Shown here one piece after another: positions 52,991 through 61,930 of a stretch of 64,000 nucleotides of DNA (position 1 is the stretch's first letter; the number at the start of each line of letters is the position of its first letter). The position numbers and the translations under genes were made by a program. Source of the stretch: Symsagittifera roscoffensis (lineage: Eukaryota > Xenacoelomorpha > Acoela > Convolutidae); assembly GCF_963678635.1 (NCBI RefSeq), contig NC_087068.1:29886318-29950317 (forward strand), in the 5' to 3' direction. A model generated the notes under the pieces. It was not told the origin of the DNA. It did no database searches and saw only the letters and a list, made by a program, of their open reading frames with translations.

Positions 52991-53155
52991 TTTTCTTGAC
53001 AACGCATTAATTATTCTTAATTCCTGCAATATTGCTGCAACAACTTAATTCCTGCAATATATATTATTGATGCATTTATAAAATGCTGGTGTGGGCCCTA
53101 TCTAGTTTCTGTCATATTTTGATGTTTTGTAGCTCGTGATTTCTTCCAGAAAGAC

Positions 53156-53315
53156 ATGGTTTTTGTAACGTCTGATCAATTGGTGGAGGAGTTAGACATT
53201 TTTGGTCTGGAAGCTTCGAATGAAATATTAAGTGAATTGCTACGAGTTTGTGATAGTTTTTCTTGCAACGCAGAGGCCGTAGTAACTAAATGGGTCGCCT
53301 TTTCTCACTCATCGG
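53156..53315 (+). CDS. POLA2-like first coding exon (right)
   Basis: 160 nt from ATG, open, followed by donor GGTGAGAAT. Contains DQLVEELDIFGLEA and ends WVAFSHSS. Same length and phase as the two left copies, with a few replacements (Arg to Leu, Asp to Asn). TTTTGTAG and TTCTTCCAG lie just upstream and could be splice acceptors. No following exon found. Confidence 0.6.
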
Positions 53316-53655
53316 GTGAGAATAATTTAAAATAACAGAATATGGAAAAGAACAAAATCCTCCCTAGTTTCTATATTATTTGAATCCGCTTATGGCTTCT
53401 TAGAGCCCGTCATGAGAAGTTTTTTTACCTCTGCTTTCTGTGTAAAACCGGATTAATACATCATAGCAACTTAATAGCACTGTTTGCTTTGACACGTGAG
53501 CAGGTGTCTTGCAGACATCTAGTTGATTTTTATTTTCGTAAACACTTACTTTAGAGACTTGCAATTAATTAGAAACAGACAAAGTCAGTTAATAAGAGAA
53601 AATGGCCTGTTCCACACCGTTTTTGCATGCAGAAGCTAATTTTTCCTTTTATAGA

Positions 53656-53684
53656 CTGATGATGATTCTAATCAAACGAAAACG
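53656..53684 (+). ncRNA. Hammerhead-like motif (right flank)
   Basis: CTGATGA, T, GATT...AATC stem, then AAAC and GAAAACG. Counterpart of 747-775 and 6672-6700, partly decayed in the stem. Confidence 0.4.
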
Positions 53685-53892
53685 TTCTCTTAACTAACAT
53701 TGAGTAGAGCTAACAGTTTTTCCTGAGCAGAAGCTTACTGTTCAGACAGAAAGCAAGTTCAGACAAGTCTGTCTCAAGGTCAGTTATAAATTAAAATTGA
53801 AATTTGATTCAAAATTTCAGTCCGTTCTAACTTATCATTCAAATCTGCCAGAAATTAAAATAGCTTTTTGAATATTACGGGCTTACAGGCTC

Positions 53893-53967
53893 GTTCCCAT
53901 TGGTTCAGAGGTAATCTGTTAGCTTTTGCACCCTAGAGTCTAATCTTCGAGGCCGGACCGTGCCTTG
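53893..53967 (+). other. tRNA-like stretch (right flank)
   Basis: TGGTTCAGAGGTAA (A-box-like) and CTTCGAGGCC (weak B-box) about 45 bases apart. Better A-box than the left copies. No clear cloverleaf; perhaps a SINE head. Confidence 0.3.
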
Positions 53968-54283
53968 GTTTTTTCAGTATGTATGAAATTTTTTTTTCGG
54001 GAATCTTAGTTTTTCTGCTGTTTATTCAGCTTAATTACCAGATCATGAGTTTTGATCTTTCTTGTGCTATAAAAGTTTTCGTTGAAGTTGTTAACTTACT
54101 CCTGTCTTGCCGAAGCAACTATATTTTCCCAGTCTTTATAAATCAAAAGTCACTGTGACCAAGCATTTGTAATCTCTGTGATATAAACACTCTCGAAACA
54201 AACCAGAACTAGGAAAGTTGACTCTTGGAGTCATGTTTTGACCTAAAGTGACAAGTCAACTACATGTTTTGGCGCTCCTGGGT

Positions 54284-54494
54284 GTTAGAAAAAAGGAAAA
54301 TTAAACAAACTCAGGAATCGATTATAATTTCGAAAATGTTTTTTCAAGTTTTGATTGACATTAATTGCGCATGCCTTAAATGTAAAACATAATAAAAAAA
54401 GAATATAAAACCCTTAGACAGACATTTCAAAAAAAAAAACGTTTTCTAAATCATAATCGATTCCTGGGTTTTTTAAACTTTCCTTTTTTCTAAC
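54284..54494. repeat. 57-bp inverted repeat at the right edge of the palindrome
   Basis: The sequence at left-arm 98-154 occurs here twice: inverted at 54284-54340 as part of the right arm, and in direct orientation at 54438-54494 just beyond the arm end. The ~97-bp spacer holds the arm end and a poly-A run. It looks like a template-switch or fold-back scar. Confidence 0.75.
54404..54410 (+). promoter_or_regulatory. TATA box upstream of BEL/Pao fragment
   Basis: TATAAAA followed ~25-30 bp later by an A-rich start-like region and, 180 bp on, by the gag ATG at 54590. The mirror copy is in 1-40 (minus). It could be the promoter of a BEL-type LTR at about 54264-54550, whose limits I cannot prove. 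Confidence 0.35.
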
Positions 54495-54589
54495 TCTTTT
54501 GCGCATCGCCTCGGTTTTTTAGAGCCGTTCTCACAATCTACATACGACAGGATTTTCGACGATCAACTTCAATAGCAACAAAAAAAACG

Positions 54590-55354
54590 ATGTCAGCGTG
54601 GAACAGATTTCGCATTTGCCAAATGCAGCTCAATGGATCTCTCGACTTCTTGGAGAAAAAACTCTGCTCAGTAAAATCAACTCGTTCTTTGAGTTAGTTA
54701 GTGGCAGCAGCAGAATCAAGACTGCAGGAACTGAATCAATTGTCAGCGGAAATCATGGATACCGGATCGCCCGAACAAACTAGGTTTGTCACGGCAACAG
54801 CTACAGAAATTGCAGTACGCCTCTTACAACTACAGAGTGACATCAACGATAACGGTTCACTAGCTCAATACAACGCGCAATTTATCCACGACTTCGAGAG
54901 AAGAAACACGGAATCAGCAGACAACGCACACGCCGACATGTCCCCATCATCAATTACAAACAATTATCGAGCAGAAACAAGCTATTCACTTCCAGACGAT
55001 CGGCGAGCAGAAACAAGCCAACAGTTACAATTTTACAACCCAAACTGCGGATACAACAACTTACATCATCGTCCAAGACATTCTCAACCTAATATGAGCT
55101 CGGCAATAACCCAAAACTATTCCGAAAGCAACGAACATCCGACAAACAGACAAGATGTTGTCACAGAGACAAGAATTTATGACAGCAGCCCTCATCCCCC
55201 GTCGTTTGCAAACAACAACGCTTTTTCTCAATGCCAGCAATACAAAACAATGATTGTCAATAACTTTGGAGATGCAGGTGCTCAGCTGAGTACGGATACA
55301 ACAATCGAGATCGACGACGATGTAAGTTCGGAAACTGTAGTCTACAACCAATAG
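54590..55354 (+). pseudogene. BEL/Pao Gag N-terminal region
   Basis: ATG 54590, one in-frame TAG at about 54694, then 217 open codons. A helical part (AAAESRLQELNQLSAEIMD) of the kind that begins BEL Gag proteins is followed by Asn/Gln/Ser-rich low complexity (NNYRAETS twice). Ends where the main Gag continues in another frame. Confidence 0.65.
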
Positions 55355-55379
55355 CAGCCCAATACAGCAAACAGCAGGG

Positions 55380-56858
55380 TTGCAAAGCCCATCGTTTGCA
55401 TTTACTATTCCGCAACCTCATCACCTAATGCAACCGGGACTACACGAGCAGTCTAGCGACAATATCGATCTCAGAACCCATTTCACAACAAGCACCTTCA
55501 GTTTTCCACGAGAACAAATTTTCCAATCTCATCAGCAGATACGTTCAACTGAACAATCTTCACACCATAAGTTACCGAGCCAGAAACAGCAAACTGGAGA
55601 ACAAACAAACTCTTACACAGATCAAGGTTTCTACAGGCCTTACAACCCCAACAACCAAACTATAAAAGATTTTCATTCAGAAAAACATAAAGCGGCATCC
55701 TCTTGTATAGTGCAAACCTTCATGGCAACCAATGGTTCATATGAATCCGTTTTTTTAGTACCGGAGGCATCAACTTTCCCACAACCCAAACTGCATCCTT
55801 ATATGCAACCAACATACAGCATGCATCAACACACAAGGATCAACGCCGCGTCGATAGCTTCTGGACCAAGTTGTAATAACGCTTTTCTACCAGATCATAG
55901 AGAGCAAAGAAGCAACCCTCACCAATCTTCAAACTATTTTCTCCAAATATCTTTGATTCGAACCATTTCGCCACAAACAACATTACCAGAGTTTAAAGGG
56001 CAAGTCAGCAATTTTCCTCAACTGACCACCTATTTTGACATAAATCGAGATAACAGAGACAAAATTGACTTCAAAATCACAGTCAAGTTACCACCAATTC
56101 AAATTCCATCATTTGATGGTAATCCTCTGGCTTTCCATGACTGGTTGAACATGTTCATTACCACTGTTGATAGCAACACAACCACCAGTGATACACACCG
56201 AATTACCTGCCTACAAAACGCCGTGACTGGTAAGGCGAAAGAGCTAATCAAAGGCTACTCATGCAACCCAGTCTTCTATAAACCAGCGCTAGAGGATCTT
56301 AAATCACGTTTTGGCGATACATTTATTGTCGTCAACGCGTATATAAAACAATTAGAAAACTGGCCAGCAGCCACCAAAAGCAGACATTTTTTTGTTTCTT
56401 TTGTCTCCTTCCTGAAACAAATGGTGCAAACCTTCAAAAATCTCAATTTTAATGCAGATTTGAATTCTTCTACTTTGACAAAGCTTGTCAAAAGTAAAGT
56501 CCCACAAGATTTGTTTCCTAAATGGACGGAATACACCGTGCGAAATGACATACAGGACACAGATGTTCAACACTTGAAAAATTGGCTAGAAGTGCATGCG
56601 ATAACCTACGACAAACTTCACAATCAATATCCATCCTTCAACAATGCAGAACCGTCAACATTTAGCAGCAATTCCGTAGCGCCCTGTTCCTCAAACGTTA
56701 TATCAAGCAATCCACAGGCTTCCAAAACACAGGACCTGAGAATTTCAACCAATACAGAACAAAGCGCAAGCAATGCCCTTCTTGTAAGAACGAACATAAC
56801 ATCATGCAATGCCCACAGTACAGTTCTTCTACGCCACCTCAACGCTACAACATGGTAA
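55380..56858 (+). CDS. BEL/Pao Gag (DUF1759-type core)
   Basis: 492 open codons. The first ~230 residues are Gln/Asn/Ser-rich. Then VKLPPIQIPSFDGNPLAFHD starts the core found in BEL/Pao Gag (DUF1759), with RITCLQNAVTGKAKELIKGY and LEDLKSRFGD in the expected order. The core packages the element RNA into particles. Zinc knuckles follow in another frame. An unusually long low-complexity N-terminal part. Confidence 0.8.
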   Translation: MQSPSFAFTIPQPHHLMQPGLHEQSSDNIDLRTHFTTSTFSFPREQIFQSHQQIRSTEQSSHHKLPSQKQQTGEQTNSYTDQGFYRPYNPNNQTIKDFHSEKHKAASSCIVQTFMATNGSYESVFLVPEASTFPQPKLHPYMQPTYSMHQHTRINAASIASGPSCNNAFLPDHREQRSNPHQSSNYFLQISLIRTISPQTTLPEFKGQVSNFPQLTTYFDINRDNRDKIDFKITVKLPPIQIPSFDGNPLAFHDWLNMFITTVDSNTTTSDTHRITCLQNAVTGKAKELIKGYSCNPVFYKPALEDLKSRFGDTFIVVNAYIKQLENWPAATKSRHFFVSFVSFLKQMVQTFKNLNFNADLNSSTLTKLVKSKVPQDLFPKWTEYTVRNDIQDTDVQHLKNWLEVHAITYDKLHNQYPSFNNAEPSTFSSNSVAPCSSNVISSNPQASKTQDLRISTNTEQSASNALLVRTNITSCNAHSTVLLRHLNATTW

Positions 56859-57192
56859 AACAACTAGAACTTTGTGTCAACTGCTTAAGCCCTCATCACC
56901 TCCGAACTACTTGTCTCAAACAACCGTTGTCAAGAGTGCAACGGATTTCATCACACAAGCCTTCACGACCCAAACAAGTTTAAAAAATCAACTTTCGTTG
57001 TCAACGCCCATCATGACTTGTTTCACAATACTATGCACCCAACCTTACAGGAACCAGTTTGGGGTTCCGACAATTTTTGTAAACCCGCCCCCCAGGAAAT
57101 CCGAAACTTTAATCACCAGTCTGCAGATTTTAACCAAAAAAGCAAAGAGTACAAACCTAAAAAGAGAAGGTTTCCAAACCAACCAGACCTAA
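56762..57192 (+). pseudogene. BEL/Pao Gag zinc knuckles
   Basis: CPSCKNEHNIMQC (from 56774) and CVNCLSPHHLRTTC (56873-56912), two CCHC knuckles in the spacing usual for BEL Gag, followed by a Lys/Arg/Pro-rich region. Overlaps the end of the 492-codon frame, so one frameshift separates them. Confidence 0.75.
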
Positions 57193-57524
57193 GCCGCTAT
57201 GTTGCCCAGCACTCTAACAAATCAGAACATCAGCTATCAAAAACAGAGATGTCATCGCAACAAAGTAAAGACGCAGCATGCGCAGAAAATCAGGGAGGGT
57301 TCACTGCCTGTGAGTTTTCGAGTTTTTGTTCAGAACAACCTCAATGGTTTGACCAACTACAACTAACGCCGGTCTCATTCTGCCATGGTGAAACAAGCAC
57401 AACTACTTATGCATTAATTGGCCACGGGAGCCAATTTAGCTTCATTGTTAATGAAATAGCAGATAAACTACAAATTCCATGGAACACACATCAATGTCTC
57501 TTCGTTATATCGACATTCATTGAT
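57018..57524 (+). pseudogene. BEL/Pao aspartic protease, N-terminal half
   Basis: TYALIGHGSQFSFIVNEIAD matches the active-site region of the BEL/Pao protease family (DUF1758), in which this loop normally carries D-x-G-S-Q. The Asp is Gly here (57414-57416), so the enzyme would be dead. The reading frame runs on into the hairpin and antisense Penelope sequence, which is fortuitous. Confidence 0.65.
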
Positions 57525-57617
57525 CATGAAATGCCAGTTGCAAAGGTTGATAATGCTGTTCACGTCTCACCGCATGACGTGAACAGCGTTATCAACCTTT
57601 GCAACTGGCATTTCATG
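57525..57617. repeat. Near-perfect 42-bp inverted repeat (hairpin)
   Basis: Left arm 57525-57566, right arm 57576-57617, 9-bp loop, one mismatch. The left arm is BEL protease-region sequence, the right arm its inverted copy, and Penelope sequence (minus) starts just after. A fold-back at the element breakpoint. Confidence 0.9.
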
Positions 57618-57813
57618 CAGTACTTCCTACCTCCTCATTACATTCTAACAAGTGTTGCTCTACTGGGGAGTCCCCTTTGCGGTGTTCATCGACCCTATTG
57701 GCTGAATTTCGGACTGTCTGGCCGACATGGGTGTAGTTACATCCACTACATGTAAGCTTATACACCATTTTAAATCTCAGTTTACGAGCAAAGTAAATTT
57801 TGAGGGATGGCAA
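57613..57813 (-). pseudogene. PLE-2 GIY-YIG endonuclease, N-terminal part
   Basis: KMVYKLTCSGCNYTHVGQTV (CxxC present) and RVDEHRKGDSP. Truncated before the catalytic Glu. Inverted relative to the same domain at 59507-59872. Confidence 0.8.
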
Positions 57814-58980
57814 TCATGTTTTCAATTTTCTTGTTGTAAATATATTTGTGCCCTGGATATTAGTCGAACTTTTTCAGCTAACAGTTGAGATGGATTGCCT
57901 CGATATTGCTATGCAAGAAGGGGGTGATTCTTTTAACCATTTACCATTTCTCCGTTCTGATGCCTTCACCTCTAAACTTTTCTTTCCCTCAATGGTCTTT
58001 TTAAGATTTTCAAACACTACCCTGTCCGGCCAATTTTTCGCATGTTGATTTTCAATCCATTGTTTCCGATTTTTTTTCCAATGCCTGGTCAAAGTTTTCC
58101 GATGTTGAGGTACGTCTGAAAACCCTATGAACCCTCCCTTCAAAAACGTTTCGTTTGTAATGCAAAGGTGCGCAGCCTATGAAATTTAGAATGGTGCCGG
58201 TATCAGTGGGTTTTAGGTACCAACCACATGTGACCTTTTTTCCTGAATCCACGTTGATATTTAAGTCTAAAAAGGCCAAATTACCGTTTTTATCGAGTTC
58301 TTCTATGGTGAACTGCAAGTTTGGATGCAACTTACTGGCAGCCTCGAGAACTACCCCAGGATCGCCCTTGACAGTTCTAACCATCTCGTCCACATATCTT
58401 AGAAACACTTTATCACCATTCACAGTCCGATCTGCTTCCTGTTGTTTTTCGCAAGTCATGCAATACCATATTGTTTCAGCGATGTCTGTTTATTCGGATT
58501 CCGATAGGTTACCACACCCTAAGTGGTACTAATTCAAACAAGCTTCGCGTTCTACCCTTTTATTCGATATGTCACATTTTGCTGACATCCAGGATACACT
58601 TCCTTCTTACCCTCATTTATCACAGTCAATTTTGGTAATTATTTCTTTAATGCAGGTTCGTATTCTTTGAGCCACAACTTGGCCAACATTACTGCAAGAA
58701 GGGGGGCGCCCATTGCTAAACCGTCTTTTTGTACATACCACAAACCATTGCATGTAAAGTGTACCCAACTCACTAGAAAAGTCAGTAGTTTTTCCATAGT
58801 CTTGCGAAATGTTTCCGGTGGGTTGACTGGCTCATGTAATTTCCTCAGGGCTATTTCAACCGCTTCCTTGAGCGCAACATTAGTGTACAAACTCTTTACA
58901 TTGAAGGAGATTATACTCTCATCAGAGTCCAACTCAGTTTTCTCCAAGATCTCCCTGGCCATTTGAGTGTTCGTTTCAAT
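57814..58980 (-). pseudogene. PLE-2 reverse transcriptase, PHD remnant and linker
   Basis: Motif A region SFNVKSLYTNVALKEA (Asp replaced by Asn), motif B QKDGLAMGAP, a PHD remnant at 58450-58597, motif C LRYVDEMVR (second Asp of YVDD is Glu), LAFLDLNINVD, then the basic linker. Both catalytic motifs are altered, and stops lie in the PHD. Confidence 0.8.
58450..58597 (-). other. Decayed PHD finger in PLE-2 RT
   Basis: Same position as in PLE-1. Readable WYC-x2-C end (WYCMTC), YHLGC with His and Cys, and NVTYRIKG as in PLE-1's NKKVTYRSKG. Some ligand Cys codons and the Trp have mutated, the Trp to a stop. Confirms the insertion as a shared trait of this Penelope group. Confidence 0.75.
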
Positions 58981-58982
58981 GT

Positions 58983-59345
58983 TTGCCCCTCAATTTCATC
59001 ACCATATTTTGCCAATGTTTTTTTAGGTTGTCATATGAGCTACCAGTTAAAGAAAGGACGGGACGAAGTGGTGTGCCTTGTTTGTGTACTTTTGCTAATC
59101 CATACAGCCTGGCCGGTTGCGCTCACGTTGATCTCAACCTAGTATACAGCGCTTCGCTAATCTCAACCTTCTTTTTCATGGCGAGTAATTCTTTGATTAT
59201 GTCTTTTTCAACTTTCATAATCACGCTGTCTGTCAGAGTCTACCTCTCACTAAATTGTTCTGCTTGTAATAAATCTTTCAGTTTTATCTCATATGTCTCC
59301 TTTTTCATTACACAAATCCTAACCCCCATATCAAACGGCACTGCC
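58983..59345 (-). pseudogene. PLE-2 polymerase, N-terminal remnant
   Basis: LAVPFDMGVRICVMKKETYE, homologous to PLE-1 VAVPYDKSVGFCVMRKDTYE, then a broken stretch up to the RT fingers. Strand switches near 59345. Confidence 0.7.
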
Positions 59346-59506
59346 AGATACCATTTAGAGGTGAAGGCATTAGAACCGAGACATGATAAATGGTTGAAAG
59401 ACTCACCCCCCTTCTTACAATGCAAAATTGAGGTAATTCATCTCAACTGTTAGCTGCAAAGGTTCGGCTAATATCCCGGGCACAAATAAGTTTTACAACA
59501 AGAAAA

Positions 59507-59872
59507 ATGAAAACATACTTGCCATACCTCAAAACTTCCTTTCCTCGTGAACTCAGATCCAATGTGGTGTATAAGCTTACAAGTAGTGGATGTAACTCCA
59601 TCTATGTCGGCCACACAGTCCGACATTTAGCCACGAGGGTCGATGAACACCGCAAAGGGGACTCCCCAGTAGGGCAACACTTGTTAGATTGTAATAAGGA
59701 GGTAGGCGGTACTGCTGAGCTGAAGTCAGAGATTGTAGACCAAATAGCCAACACTCATAAGCTACTGACACTAGAGGTTTTGCATATTTGGAGGGAGAGG
59801 CCGAGGATTAACACACGCGATGAATTCAGGAGCCGAGAATCAACACTAAAATTTACGTATAACATGCCTTAA
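59507..59872 (+). CDS. GIY-YIG endonuclease fragment of PLE-3
   Basis: 121 open codons to the natural C-terminus: NVVYKLTSSGCNSIYVGHTV, TRVDEHRKGDSP, LLTLEVLHIWRERPRINTR. The catalytic Tyr, Arg, His and Glu are all present; the first Cys of CxxC is Ser. The only intact Penelope endonuclease domain in the window, but without its RT. Confidence 0.8.
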   Translation: MKTYLPYLKTSFPRELRSNVVYKLTSSGCNSIYVGHTVRHLATRVDEHRKGDSPVGQHLLDCNKEVGGTAELKSEIVDQIANTHKLLTLEVLHIWRERPRINTRDEFRSRESTLKFTYNMP

Positions 59873-60120
59873 AATTAAAAAACTGACATGACAGAAACAA
59901 AAATTTTCCCAAATCAAAATTTAATAACCATGAAAGAACGAAATACTAAAAAATCTCAGAAATTTAGGTGAAAATGTTATTCATGGTTACGTAATTTTTT
60001 ATGAAAATACAGTTGTTCAAATTTGCTTGGTTAAAAAAATTTAGAATCTGTTTAAACATGTTTCTCAATTTTCAGATCTTTGATCGTTTTGTAAATACTG
60101 TAAAAAAATACTGTATTTTC

Positions 60121-60148
60121 CTGATGATGCACAAAATGTGCAAAAACG
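60121..60148 (+). ncRNA. Hammerhead-like motif, PLE-3 3' end
   Basis: CTGATGA, T, GCAC/GTGC stem with AAAAT loop, then AAAAACG: the G of GAAA is lost, so likely inactive. Confidence 0.4.
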
Positions 60149-60180
60149 TTTAAATTAAGAATTTAAATTTCTTATATGAT

Positions 60181-60399
60181 TTAAGTGTTCATTTTTTTCC
60201 CTTGTAAAATGAAGAGGACTGGTGTAGTTTTTTCGGTTACCATGATAATTTCTCACCTACTGGTTAATGAGTACAATTTAAGGTTCTTTTCATTTTTTTG
60301 TTGAATGTTTATTAGCTCAGCTTTCAGTGTTTTTAAGGTAGTTTTATTTTTTAGATATATTTAAAAAATAGCCTGATTGTTGTGATGAACTTATTAAAA
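60181..60399. other. AT-rich gap between PLE-3 and the non-LTR element
   Basis: No gene or repeat recognised except a short TGATGAACTTATTAAA stretch near 60380, similar to ones at about 1622 and 7559. Confidence 0.4.
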
Positions 60400-60444
60400 A
60401 GATTTGATATGGGAGGCAACCGAGCCAAGCAGAAGAATGCAATG

Positions 60445-61016
60445 AATCTCAGGATAACTGTCCGAAGTGCGAGAAAACAATTACTGGTGGAATATCTACT
60501 GGTTGCGACTCTTGCAATTAATGGTGGCATCCGGTATGCGTCAACCTGACGCAAACAGAATTGGATATTATATCAAAATACCTGCCTGTAAATGGCACTG
60601 TCTGACAAGCCTACCTGCTGTTGAAACTAAACAAAGTAATCTGCTGGATCAAAAGAAAATTCTTGAGGAGATTCAAGAAATAAAGCAAGCCGTTGTTGCT
60701 AACGCGCCTGACATCAAAGGTTTTTCACATACCAATCAAGATATCGGATCAACAGGTCAAAGAGCCGCGCCATCGCTTGACTTTGTTTGCAAACGATTGC
60801 GTTTTAAAGGTGTCACTGGAAGCACAAGCAAAAAGCCTTTTCAAAGACAAATGGATGAGCTTCACGGTGCCTGTTGAGAAAATAACAAGGTTGGGACGAT
60901 ATAGCGCTGACAGAAAAAGGGCAATTATTGTTGAATTGAATTGCAACTGGGACGCCAAGTTAGTTCTCCTCAAGCTATTGGTTTCAAACTCTAGAACACA
61001 TCAAGGGTATTCCTAA
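60445..61016 (+). pseudogene. Non-LTR ORF1-like region with PHD remnant
   Basis: CPKCEKTITGG, TGCDSC, a stop where Trp or another residue is expected, and HPVCV, a decayed PHD. Later ITRLGRYSADRKRAIIVELN, as in ORF1 proteins of non-LTR elements with an RRM-like fold. Frames change at about 60880. Confidence 0.55.
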
Positions 61017-61159
61017 GCAAAGACTTGACAACAGACAAATAAAATCTAGAAAAACAGGCACCGAAACAGAGATATGCACTGATTAAAAGTGGTGTTGACA
61101 AATCCACGCTGGAAATTGTTAATTTCAAAGAGATGGAACAGTTATATCAAACCTTTGAT

Positions 61160-61930
61160 TAGCTCCAAAAATAAAGCTAATAAATATTAGATCACTCAAG
61201 AAACCACACTGCGTTGAGCGCTTAGCTGCTGATATAAAAGCAAAGGATATCGTAATGTGTTTTGTTACTGAAACATGGCTCAATTCAGAAGTACACAACC
61301 GTTTTATCAAAATCGATGGCTACAGTGTTTTGCGGTCTGACAGGAGGGCAAGAAATTCTAACAAGCAAATTGGTGGTTGCGTAGTTGTATATTACCGAGA
61401 TGGATTCAGAGTATGCCAGTTTTTCCCTTTGGTTGTGAAGTTTTTGGTTCCCGTTTATTCTGAGCCGCAGAGTGTGCATTTCTGCACTGTTGTATCACCC
61501 CTCAGATGCTACCAATGAAGTTGACTTATCTATCTACACGTTGCTGATTATTCATTCAGATCATTGTCTTGATCAGGGACTTTTCTGGGCGGAGATTTTA
61601 ATTATTTTGACATATTTTTGTTATCCGGTTTCAAGCAGGATCTTAAAGTATTTACTCGAGGACGCACTCAGCTTGACCGAATTCTCACGTCATTTCGATC
61701 ACCATTCCAAGATGTTCAAGTGAGTAGTCTCACCGTGCCAACTGATCATCTAGCTGTTATTTGTTCTCCTTCAAACAGACCAGAAAACCTCCGAAAATCA
61801 GTATTTTTTGTGACCAGCGGGATAGGAATCGATAACTTTTCAATCTTCCCTTGGATAATCAAAATTTCGACTATATTCTGGAGTACACTAATTTTGACAA
61901 TGCAATGGATCAACTTATTCGGGTTTTGAT
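61160..61930 (+). pseudogene. Non-LTR AP-endonuclease domain
   Basis: CFVTETWLNSEVHNRF (metal-binding Glu in ETWL), GYSVLRSDRRARN, then after a gap RTQLDRILTSF and VPTDHLAVIC, the D-R-I and D-H motifs that end APE domains. It nicks target DNA. The middle is lost or out of frame. Confidence 0.7.

Larger units (their letters stand above)
30571..54430. repeat. Right arm of giant inverted repeat
   Basis: Reverse-complement partner of 1-30054. It keeps the 3' ORF region of the LTR element (44800-48715) that the left arm has lost. It has itself lost RT palm/RNase H (junction near 39713), the endonuclease end of the PHD/RT element (junction near 50118), and the spacer equivalent to about 11620-12355 (junction near 50038). 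It ends at about 54430, where a poly-A run follows bases matching window position 1. Different deletions on each side argue against a simple assembly fold-back. Confidence 0.9.
54431..57524 (+). mobile_element. BEL/Pao LTR element, 5' fragment
   Basis: Leader, Gag with a DUF1759-type core, two zinc knuckles and the start of a DUF1758-type protease. Everything after (RT, RNase H, integrase) is missing. It breaks off at the hairpin 57525-57617, followed by Penelope sequence. Frameshifts at about 55355, 56850 and 57000. Confidence 0.75.
57613..59345 (-). mobile_element. Penelope-like element PLE-2 (5'-incomplete, minus)
   Basis: Minus order: N-terminal segment, RT with a decayed PHD finger, linker, GIY-YIG start. 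Clearly related to PLE-1 but diverged. Cut at 57613-57617 by the hairpin (endonuclease end lost) and at about 59345 by a switch to plus-strand Penelope sequence. Confidence 0.8.
59346..60180 (+). mobile_element. Penelope-like 3' end PLE-3 (plus)
   Basis: Linker remnant (LEVKALEPRHDKWLKDSP), an open GIY-YIG ORF, AT-rich 3' UTR and a terminal hammerhead-like motif. Lies back to back with PLE-2; 59390-59800 is an inverted relative of 57613-57930. Confidence 0.8.

Noticed and set aside
1-54430. Interpretation as a Maverick/Polinton with giant terminal inverted repeats
   Set aside because: No family B DNA polymerase, packaging ATPase, capsid or Polinton integrase set was seen. The integrase present belongs to the LTR element.
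1-54430. Simple assembly fold-back artefact
   Set aside because: Arms differ at many bases and have different large deletions and tandem periods. An artefact would give identical arms. Long-read confirmation is still desirable.
57018-57755. A 245-codon ORF as one protein
   Set aside because: Only its first part is BEL protease. The rest reads through the hairpin and the antisense strand of a Penelope endonuclease.
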